From Gammaproteobacteria bacterium (GTDB lineage: Bacteria > Pseudomonadota > Gammaproteobacteria > SURF-13), in contig JAMDBH010000010.1 in assembly GCA_023487615.1 (NCBI GenBank), positions 1 through 5,639 on the forward strand: a DNA stretch of 5,639 bases, in the 5' to 3' direction. The first letter of the stretch is position 1, and the number at the start of each line of letters is the position of its first letter. Both the position numbers and the translations under genes were made by a program. This document shows, one piece after another, positions 1-5,639 of the stretch. The notes beneath the pieces were generated by a model, which saw only the letters and a program-made list of their open reading frames with translations, ran no database searches and had not been told where the DNA came from.

Positions 1-525
1 TTCATAACCGAGTGCGGTGCGGATGGAAGGACTGACCAGCGTCAGAACGCCCTGTATGTCGGTGCGAAAATAAATATCGGGAAATGATTCGAAGATTTTG
101 CGGTATTTTTCCTCCTGAAGCCTTATTTCCCGGGTTTTATGGTACAGCTCGACAAACACCGCAACCTTGGATTTCAATATTTCCGGCACGATGGGTTTGA
201 CGATATAGTCGACAGCGCCGACCTCATAGCCGCGGAAGGTATGTGCAATTCCATGATCCAGCCCGGTGAGAAAAATAATGGGTGTTTGGCGGGATTTTTG
301 TCGGCTGCGGATCAATGCCGCCGTTTCGAATCCATCCATGCCGGGCATGCGTACATCGAGTAAAATCACCGCATAATCGTCTTTCAAAATATGCCGCAAG
401 GCGTCTTCGCCGGATTGCGCACGCACCAGGTTTTGTCCGAGGTCCTTGAGCACTTCCTCCAGGGAAAACAAACTGGCCAGTTCGTCATCCACCACCAGGA
501 TGTTAATTTTAGGTTCGCTCTGCAT
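1..525 (-). CDS. Response regulator: receiver domain followed by PAS, C-terminus outside window
   Basis: The frame is open from ATG at 525 to the window edge, giving 175 residues. Residues 6-125 form a complete receiver domain: acidic pair D13/D14, phosphoacceptor D57 in LLDVRMPGMDG, T87 in FLTG and K110 in KP. A helical linker (about 125-140) leads into EEKYRKIFESFPD, the typical beginning of a PAS domain, with FRTDIQGVLTLVSPS following. The output domain lies beyond the window, so this may be a GGDEF/EAL protein, a second kinase or another class. The start at 525 is preferred because AGGA sits 6 nt upstream; an in-frame ATG at 546 has no such site. The gene overlaps the end of cheB by 17 nt, which argues for co-expression. 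It is a natural candidate to receive phosphate from the poly-HAMP kinase (inference). Confidence 0.93.
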   Translation of the reverse strand, partial: MQSEPKINILVVDDELASLFSLEEVLKDLGQNLVRAQSGEDALRHILKDDYAVILLDVRMPGMDGFETAALIRSRQKSRQTPIIFLTGLDHGIAHTFRGYEVGAVDYIVKPIVPEILKSKVAVFVELYHKTREIRLQEEKYRKIFESFPDIYFRTDIQGVLTLVSPSIRTALGYE

Positions 526-1105
526 AGGGTTTCCTGGTTGGGGCATGCTTGCAAAGCGCAGTCAAGAAAGGGGCGATTTGCTCAATCGCCAACACACGAT
601 CCGCCGCGCCGGCGGTCAAGGCCGCCTGCGGCATGATGGAGCATTGGGCGGTGGCGGGATCCTCAACCACCGCCATCCCGCCCGCCGATTTTATCCAGGC
701 AAGGCCCTGGGCGCCATCCTCGCTGGCGCCGGTCAGGATGATGCCGATAACGGTTTTTCCATACACGTCGGCGGCTGATTCGAACAAGACATCTATCGAA
801 GGCCGGGCGCTGTGCACGGGCGGCTCGGTGGAAAGGGCAAAGCTGCCTCGTTCAAGCAGTAAATGATAATCGGCCGGCGCGAGGTAGACGTGCCTGCTCA
901 CTATAGGTTCCTTATCATTGGGCTCGGTCAACGGCAATACGCTGCACTTCTGTAAATACGACATCAGCCCGTCCGGCTGGCTGAGCCGGTGCTGAACGAT
1001 CACCAGCGGAAGCCAAAACGTCCCGGACAGACCGCTCAGCAACACCTTCAGGGCTGCTATCCCGCCCAGGGATGCGCCGACCACGATGATTTCGTATGTC
1101 TTCAG
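509..1105 (-). CDS. cheB: CheB-type protein-glutamate methylesterase, stand-alone catalytic domain
   Basis: Hydrolyses glutamate methyl esters (and in some CheBs deamidates glutamine), opposing CheR. With the proposed CTG start the protein has 198 residues and is only the esterase domain. Classical CheB is about 350 residues with an N-terminal receiver, which is absent here. The catalytic triad is recognisable: S12 in GASLGG, H39 in VQH, and D130 in LTGASEDGA. The conserved HVYLAPADYHLL stretch lies at 72-83. The frame opens after a TAA at 1118-1120 and offers no ATG, GTG or TTG before GTG at 1084. Starting at that GTG would delete the first beta strand (KTYEIIV) just ahead of the nucleophile loop. 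CTG at 1105 keeps it, has AGGA 7 nt upstream, and overlaps the cheR stop by 4 nt (CTGA, like the usual ATGA). Family assignment is firm; the start codon is inference. Without a receiver, its activity must be controlled in some other way, if at all. Confidence 0.92.
   Translation of the reverse strand: MKTYEIIVVGASLGGIAALKVLLSGLSGTFWLPLVIVQHRLSQPDGLMSYLQKCSVLPLTEPNDKEPIVSRHVYLAPADYHLLLERGSFALSTEPPVHSARPSIDVLFESAADVYGKTVIGIILTGASEDGAQGLAWIKSAGGMAVVEDPATAQCSIMPQAALTAGAADRVLAIEQIAPFLTALCKHAPTRKPYAERT
532..535 (-). promoter_or_regulatory. Ribosome-binding site of the REC-PAS regulator
   Basis: AGGA on the minus strand, 6 nt before ATG at 525 and inside the cheB coding end. It decides for this start over the in-frame ATG at 546, which lacks a purine-rich leader. 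Confidence 0.65.
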
Positions 1106-1947
1106 CGGACTTTCCTGTTAAGTTTATGGACGGCATCCAACGGTTCGTACTGCGCCTCACGCGGGGTGAACTGGATGCTTTCCCTGGCCCCCAGGGCCAG
1201 AATCCCGAACATGCTCATGCTTTCATAAAGCAGGTTATGAACCCGCTCCTGAAGGGCTTTGTTAAAATAGATCATCACGTTACGGCAAAAAACCACCTGA
1301 AACTCATTGAACGAACCGTCCGTCGCCAGGTTATGCGCCGCGAAAATAATGTTTTTCTTCAATGCAGGACTGAACACCGCATGATCGTAGTTTGCAGTGT
1401 AATATTCCGAGAATGACCGTTTCCCGCCGGCCTGCAGGTAATTATTCGTATATTGCTGCATGCAGGCGAGCGGAAAAATACCCTCCTTGGCTTTTTTGAC
1501 CACCAGATCGTTCATGTCCGTGGCGTAAATCCGGGTCCTGTCATATAAACCCTCCTCGTGCAGCAACATGGCCGTTGAGTAGACTTCCTCACCGGTGGAG
1601 CATCCGGCGTGCCAAATACGTATAAAGGGATAGGTTCGCAGATAGGGGACCACCTGCGTTCTGAAGGCCATGTAAAAAAGCGGATCACGAAACATGCTGG
1701 TGACGTTGATGGAAAGCACGAGTAAAAGGCGTTCCATGCAGGATTCGTCGCGCAATACCTTTTCCTGAAGCGCGGAAATGCTGCCGAGTTTTTCGACGTG
1801 GACCAACTTGGCTATCCGGCGCTTGAGGGAGGACATGGCGTAGTTGCGGAAGTCGTAGCCGTAGTGGCGGAAGACGCCCTCGAGCAGCAGGCGGATTTCC
1901 AACTCCTCCAGTTGCGGATCGGCGCCAGATGTTATCACGGCATTCAC
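1102..1947 (-). CDS. cheR: CheR-family protein-glutamate O-methyltransferase
   Basis: Uses S-adenosylmethionine to methylate glutamate side chains, classically in the coiled coils of chemoreceptors. The 281 residues match the usual CheR length. An N-terminal helical domain (about 10-85, including SLKRRI at 40-45) precedes a Rossmann-type catalytic domain. Visible signatures are NVTSMFRDP at 81-89, the SAM-binding GCSTGEE loop at 115-121, YATDMND at 141-147 and FCRNVMIYF at 220-228. The start is GTG at 1947, directly after the kinase stop. No good ribosome-binding site is seen before it, so translation is probably coupled to the kinase. A second in-frame GTG at 1938 is an alternative. The first in-frame ATG (residue 38) would remove much of the N-terminal domain. 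No MCP receptor is next door, so the substrate is open. The kinase upstream is one candidate (inference). Confidence 0.95.
   Translation of the reverse strand: MNAVITSGADPQLEELEIRLLLEGVFRHYGYDFRNYAMSSLKRRIAKLVHVEKLGSISALQEKVLRDESCMERLLLVLSINVTSMFRDPLFYMAFRTQVVPYLRTYPFIRIWHAGCSTGEEVYSTAMLLHEEGLYDRTRIYATDMNDLVVKKAKEGIFPLACMQQYTNNYLQAGGKRSFSEYYTANYDHAVFSPALKKNIIFAAHNLATDGSFNEFQVVFCRNVMIYFNKALQERVHNLLYESMSMFGILALGARESIQFTPREAQYEPLDAVHKLNRKVR
1113..1116 (-). promoter_or_regulatory. Ribosome-binding site supporting a CTG start for cheB
   Basis: AGGA on the minus strand, inside the last cheR codons, 7 nt before CTG at 1105. The spacing is good, and no other candidate start of this frame has a comparable site. 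Confidence 0.5.
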
Positions 1948-1950
1948 CGT

Positions 1951-4900
1951 TCAGCGGTACAGCCAGACCCGCAACAGCGAGAGTAATTGCTCGATATCCA
2001 CGGGCTTGGCGATATAGTCCGATGCGCCTGCCTCGATGCATTTATCACGGTCACCCTTCATGGCCTTGGCGGTCAGTGCGATGATGGGCAGCTTGATAAA
2101 TTGCTCCATGCTGCGGATCAGGCGTATCGTGTCATAGCCATCCATTTCAGGCATCATCACATCCATCAGGACGATATCAACACCGGGCGTATCTTTAAGC
2201 ATTTGTACGCCGTCCTTGCCGTTCTCGGCATACACCACCTCCATGAGCTGATGTTCGAGCACGCTGGTGAGCGAAAAAATGTTGCGGATATCATCATCCA
2301 CGATGAGTACTTTTTTGCCCGCAAGCACGGGATCTCTCTGATGAAGTAGTTTGAGTATTTGACGCTTGGCCTCGGGCATATTCTCCATCGCACGGTGCAG
2401 AAATAATGCTGTCTCATCGAGCAGCCGCTCGGGAGACTTCACATCCTTGATGATAATGGTCTCGGCCAGCTTCTTCAGCGCAGTCTCTTCCTTGCGGGTG
2501 AGATCTTTTGCGGTGTATACGATAATCGGCAGGTTCGCTACGACGTCGCTTTCCCGGATCCGCTCTATGAGGTCAATCCCGCGCATATCCGGTAATTTCA
2601 GATCAACAACAATGCAGTCGAACCGGCCGGGCTGCTGCAGCAAATCAAGGGCCGCCTGGCCGGTGCCGACCGTTGTGGTTTCAACGTCGCCGTTGCCTAT
2701 CAACTGGACAATATTGTTGCGCTGAACCTCATCATCTTCGACCACCAGCAATTTCTTCACACGGCGGTCAATAAAATCGTTGATGCCGGACAACGCCGCA
2801 AGCAGGCTTTCCTTATCCGCCGGTTTCTCCAGGAAGCCGATAGCCCCCATTTGCAGACCTCGCTGGCGCTGCCCTTCCACCGAGATGACGTGTACAGGGA
2901 TATGACGGGTCTGCGGATCATGTTTCAAGTGATCCAGGACAGCCCAGCCGTCTATGTCGGGCAGGCGGATGTCCAGCGTGATGGCGTCGGGCCGGTATTT
3001 TTTCGCTATTGCCAAAGCCGCATGGCCACGCAGTGCAACTACGGCCTTAAAGTTCTTCTCGTGAGCCAGATCAATCAGGATAGGGGCAAAGCTTATATCA
3101 TTCTCCACAATCAACAGAACGCGGTCATTCGGCTGCAGGTCGTCGCGGTCGTCGCGTATGCCGCTTTGTTCCAATAGGGAAAGATCATCCTCGCTTACGG
3201 AGTCCGGCCCCTGACTATCAAGTGAGGATCCCATGCTTTTTGCTATGCCGGGCAAGACGGTGCCCTTATTAGCGAACGGTTTGTAGTTCAGCGGCAGGTA
3301 GAGCGTAAAAATACTGCCTTTGCCGGGTGTGCTCGACACACGGATCTCGCCCCCCAGCAATGTGGCGATTTCGCGGCTGATGGACAGGCCCAGGCCGGTG
3401 CCGCCGAATTTGCGGCTGGTGGTGCCGTCGGCCTGCTGAAACGCCTCAAAAATAATGCCCTGTTTTTCGGGAGAGATCCCGATGCCCGTATCCGCGACGG
3501 AAAAGGCGATCACCTTTTCCGCACGATTCAACGTGTCCAGGCCGGCGCTCCAACCCCTGTGCACGGGTTCTATGCGCATCTCGACCCTGCCCTGCTCGGT
3601 AAACTTGAAGGCATTGGACAGCAGGTTCTTCAATATCTGCTGTAAGCGTTTCTCATCCGTTTGTATGGCTTCCGGCAGGTTCTCGTCAAGCTTGATGGTG
3701 AACTCGAGATTTTTGTTCTGTGCGAGCACCCCGAAGGTCTGCTCCACATAGTCTCGTATGCCGGTAAAACGCTCTTGGGTGATATCCAGTGTGACCGTAC
3801 CCGACTCGATCTTGGACAAATCGAGAATGTCGTTGATGAGCGAGAGCAGATCCGCGCCCGACGCGTAGATAGTCTGAGCGTACTCGATCTGCTTCGGAGT
3901 CAGGGTATTATCGGGATTATCGGCCAGCAGTTTCGACAGGATCAATAAGCTGTTAAGCGGGGTGCGCAATTCATGCGACATGTTGGCGAGGAACTCGGAT
4001 TTGTATTTCGAGGTGAGGGTCAACTGCTCGGCCTTTTCCTCAAGCGCTGCCTTCGCAAACTCCACCTCTGCATTCTTGGACTCCACTTCACTCATTTGCT
4101 GAGACAGCAGGCGCGCCTTTTCTTCCAGCTCCTCATTGGTCTGCTGCAATTCTTCCTGCTGATTCTTCAAAAGTTCCTCGGATTTTTGAAGATTCTCCGC
4201 TTGCTGCTCCAGCCTGTCGTTCGTCTGTTTGAGCTCTTCCTGCTGGCTTTGCAGCTCCGCTGTAAGCGATTGCGATTGCTTCAGTAAATCCTCGGTACGC
4301 ATATTGGCGGCGATGGTGTTCAACACAATACCGATACTTTCCGTCAACTGATCGAGGAAGGATTGGTGAGTTTCGCTGAATTGATTGAACGAGGCCAATT
4401 CTATGACCGCCTTGACCTCGCCTTCGAACAGCACGGGCAATACGATGATATTACGCGGGGGCGCTTCACCCAGACCGGAGGCGACATGCACATAGTTATC
4501 GGGTACGTTGGTGATAAGTATGCGTTCCTTTTCGTAGGCGCATTGGCCGACCAATCCCTCGCTGAGCTTGAAGCGATTGGAAAGATTCTTGCGTTTTTTA
4601 TACGCGTAACTCGCCAGTAGTTCCAGCACCGGCTCGGGCTGGTCTTCCTGTTTCCGGTTTATATAGAACACGCCATGTTGCGCGTTGACCAGCGGGGCAA
4701 GCTCGGACAGGATCAGCTTTGACACCATGCCGAGGTCGCGCTCGCCTTGCAGCATGCGCGTAAACCGCGCGAGATTCGTCTTGAGCCAATCCTGCTCGGT
4801 ATTTTTGAGCGTGGTGTCCTTGAGGTTTCGAATCATCTCGTTGATATTATCTTTGAGCGCGGCCACCTCGCCGAGGGCCTCTACGGTGATCGAGCGTGTC

Positions 4901-5639
4901 AGATCGCCTTTCGTTACCGCGGTGGCGACCTCGGCGATGGCGCGCACCTGTGTGGTCAAATTGGCGGCAAGCTGGTTCACATTGTCGGTAAGGTCGCGCC
5001 ATAGACCCGCGGCGCCCGGCACCTTGGCCTGTCCGCCGAGCTTGCCCTCGATGCCCACTTCGCGCGCCACATTCGTCACCTGGTCGGCAAAAGTAGCCAG
5101 CGTTTCGATCATGCCGTTAATGGTATCGGCGAGCGTGGCGATTTCTCCCTTGGCATCCACCGCGAGTTTGCGCTTGAGATCGCCGTTGGCCACTGCCGTC
5201 ACGACGTTGGCGATGTTACGCACCTGGCCGGTCAGATTGGCCGCCATATAATTCACATTATCGGTAAGGTCCTTCCAGGTGCCGCCGACGCCCTTGACGT
5301 CGGCCTGCCCGCCCAATTTACCCTCGGTGCCCACCTCACGCGCCACACGCGACACCTCGGCGGCGAAGGAATTGAGCTGATCCACCATGGTGTTAATGGT
5401 GTTCTTGAGTTCCAGGATCTCGCCCTTTACATCCACCGTGATCTTCTTGGAGAGGTCGCCGCGGGCGACGGCGGTCGTCACCTCGGCGATGTTGCGTACC
5501 TGGCCGGTCAGGTTGGCCGCCATGAAATTCACGTTGTCGGTTAAATCCTTCCACGTGCCTCCTACACCTTTTACCTGGGCCTGGCCGCCGAGCTTGCCCT
5601 CGGTACCGACCTCGCGCGCCACGCGGGTCACCTCCGAGG
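1951..5639 (-). CDS. Poly-HAMP hybrid sensor histidine kinase (HAMP repeats-GAF-coiled coil-HisKA-HATPase-REC-REC-REC), N-terminus outside window
   Basis: Membrane-independent or partly visible sensor kinase that autophosphorylates a histidine and passes phosphate to aspartates. The frame is open to the window edge, so the true start lies upstream. The GTG at 5631 falls inside a HAMP repeat and is not a start. Residues below are counted from that codon. Three 92-residue HAMP units cover 1-92, 93-184 and 185-272. A GAF domain spans about 300-440 and a coiled coil about 445-545. HisKA carries H553 in SHELRTPLN. HATPase has the N-box around N669/N673, the DTGIG box at 714-718 and GGTGLGLS at 743-750. 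REC1 has D887, S917 and K936; REC2 has D1010, T1040 and K1062; REC3 has D1112/D1113, D1157, T1187 and K1209. An acidic linker (about 785-835) separates kinase and REC1. The architecture matches group III (Nik1/Os-1-like) hybrid kinases and their bacterial relatives. The signal sensed is unknown. It ends in TGA 3 nt before cheR. Confidence 0.96.
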   Translation of the reverse strand, partial: SEVTRVAREVGTEGKLGGQAQVKGVGGTWKDLTDNVNFMAANLTGQVRNIAEVTTAVARGDLSKKITVDVKGEILELKNTINTMVDQLNSFAAEVSRVAREVGTEGKLGGQADVKGVGGTWKDLTDNVNYMAANLTGQVRNIANVVTAVANGDLKRKLAVDAKGEIATLADTINGMIETLATFADQVTNVAREVGIEGKLGGQAKVPGAAGLWRDLTDNVNQLAANLTTQVRAIAEVATAVTKGDLTRSITVEALGEVAALKDNINEMIRNLKDTTLKNTEQDWLKTNLARFTRMLQGERDLGMVSKLILSELAPLVNAQHGVFYINRKQEDQPEPVLELLASYAYKKRKNLSNRFKLSEGLVGQCAYEKERILITNVPDNYVHVASGLGEAPPRNIIVLPVLFEGEVKAVIELASFNQFSETHQSFLDQLTESIGIVLNTIAANMRTEDLLKQSQSLTAELQSQQEELKQTNDRLEQQAENLQKSEELLKNQQEELQQTNEELEEKARLLSQQMSEVESKNAEVEFAKAALEEKAEQLTLTSKYKSEFLANMSHELRTPLNSLLILSKLLADNPDNTLTPKQIEYAQTIYASGADLLSLINDILDLSKIESGTVTLDITQERFTGIRDYVEQTFGVLAQNKNLEFTIKLDENLPEAIQTDEKRLQQILKNLLSNAFKFTEQGRVEMRIEPVHRGWSAGLDTLNRAEKVIAFSVADTGIGISPEKQGIIFEAFQQADGTTSRKFGGTGLGLSISREIATLLGGEIRVSSTPGKGSIFTLYLPLNYKPFANKGTVLPGIAKSMGSSLDSQGPDSVSEDDLSLLEQSGIRDDRDDLQPNDRVLLIVENDISFAPILIDLAHEKNFKAVVALRGHAALAIAKKYRPDAITLDIRLPDIDGWAVLDHLKHDPQTRHIPVHVISVEGQRQRGLQMGAIGFLEKPADKESLLAALSGINDFIDRRVKKLLVVEDDEVQRNNIVQLIGNGDVETTTVGTGQAALDLLQQPGRFDCIVVDLKLPDMRGIDLIERIRESDVVANLPIIVYTAKDLTRKEETALKKLAETIIIKDVKSPERLLDETALFLHRAMENMPEAKRQILKLLHQRDPVLAGKKVLIVDDDIRNIFSLTSVLEHQLMEVVYAENGKDGVQMLKDTPGVDIVLMDVMMPEMDGYDTIRLIRSMEQFIKLPIIALTAKAMKGDRDKCIEAGASDYIAKPVDIEQLLSLLRVWLYR
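4078..4245 (-). repeat. Two 28-residue coiled-coil repeats between GAF and HisKA
   Basis: Kinase residues 463-490 begin [19 protein letters not shown] and residues 491-518 begin [19 protein letters not shown]. The period of 28 residues is four heptads. It sits in a longer helix (about 445-545) that joins the GAF domain to the phosphorylated histidine and likely transmits the signal. The many adjacent Glu pairs are noted in the findings. Confidence 0.8.
4804..5079 (-). repeat. HAMP repeat unit 3 (last, most divergent)
   Basis: Begins [14 protein letters not shown] and is the most divergent of the three, with [22 protein letters not shown] replacing the [11 protein letters not shown] version in pieces. 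Its canonical HAMP half ([16 protein letters not shown]) runs into the helix that leads to the GAF domain, so it probably forms the output end of the array. Confidence 0.88.
5080..5355 (-). repeat. HAMP repeat unit 2 (92 residues)
   Basis: Exactly 92 codons after unit 1, beginning [14 protein letters not shown]. The divergent half matches unit 1 almost residue for residue, while the canonical half ([16 protein letters not shown]) has drifted. Synonymous positions differ from unit 1, so this is not a very recent DNA duplication. Confidence 0.92.
5356..5631 (-). repeat. HAMP repeat unit 1 (92 residues, first complete unit in window)
   Basis: Unit begins [14 protein letters not shown] and ends before the next VSRVAREVG. 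It combines a divergent HAMP-like half (EGKLGGQA ... WKDLTDNVN) with a canonical HAMP half ([16 protein letters not shown] ... VKGEI ... INTMVDQL). It is nearly identical to unit 2 over its first 48 or so residues. Confidence 0.92.

Noticed and set aside
446..778. Plus-strand frames opposite cheB and the regulator (also 139-363, 391-636 and 549-866)
   Set aside because: All are antisense to genes with clear motifs, overlap each other in different frames, and show low-complexity composition without domain signatures.
1102..1120. Programmed -1 frameshift fusing CheR to CheB
   Set aside because: The geometry would allow it, but no good slippery heptamer is visible (AGGAAAGTCC is a poor fit), and a CTG start with a well-placed AGGA explains the junction more simply.
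1685..2041. Minus-strand 118-residue frame across the kinase-cheR junction
   Set aside because: It is an alternative frame of the end of REC3 and the start of CheR, both of which have strong motif support in their own frames.
3973..4287. Leu/Phe-rich plus-strand frame that looks like a membrane peptide
   Set aside because: It is the mirror of the Gln/Glu-rich coiled coil: CAG/GAG/GAA codons read backwards give Leu, Phe and similar residues. No ribosome-binding site or family match was seen.
4598..4789. Minus-strand 63-residue frame inside the GAF region
   Set aside because: It is Arg/Ala-rich out-of-frame translation of the kinase gene, with no independent start signal.
4685..5251. 188-residue plus-strand open frame
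   Set aside because: It lies antisense to the HAMP repeats, is Ser/Arg/Ala-rich with no recognisable domain, and its length follows from the repetitive codon pattern of the real gene.
5629..5631. GTG as the start of the kinase
   Set aside because: It falls in the middle of a HAMP repeat, and the frame continues upstream to the edge (Ser-Glu before it match the equivalent Ala-Glu of the next repeat junction), so the gene is simply truncated by the window.

Overview
The window is one tightly packed, minus-strand gene block. It reads, in transcription order, from about 5639 down to 1: (1) a very large hybrid sensor histidine kinase, cut at its N-terminus by the window edge; (2) a CheR-type methyltransferase; (3) a CheB-type methylesterase with no receiver domain; (4) a response regulator whose receiver is followed by the start of a PAS domain, cut at its C-terminus by the other edge. 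Gene junctions are 3 nt apart, 4 nt overlapping and 17 nt overlapping. There is essentially no non-coding DNA, and no promoter, terminator, RNA gene, mobile element or CRISPR was seen.

The kinase part in the window is about 1,228 residues. It has three 92-residue poly-HAMP repeats (more are probably present upstream), a GAF domain, a glutamine/glutamate-rich coiled coil with a 28-residue internal repeat, HisKA, HATPase and three receiver domains. This layout resembles the fungal group III (Nik1/Os-1-like) kinases and their bacterial relatives. No membrane segment is visible, but the N-terminus is missing.

How the genes may work together (inference): the kinase senses an unknown input through GAF/HAMP and runs a phosphorelay over its own receivers and probably the REC-PAS regulator. 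CheR and CheB look like an adaptation pair, yet no chemoreceptor, CheA or CheW lies in the window. The attractive hypothesis is that CheR and CheB reversibly methylate the kinase itself, or an unlinked receptor, and so tune this two-component system.

Organism: a bacterium, with moderately GC-rich DNA by eye. Beta- or gammaproteobacteria is plausible, but the sequence alone does not settle it. Two start codons deserve attention: cheB seems to lack any ATG/GTG/TTG start that keeps its first beta strand and may begin at CTG, and cheR starts at GTG.
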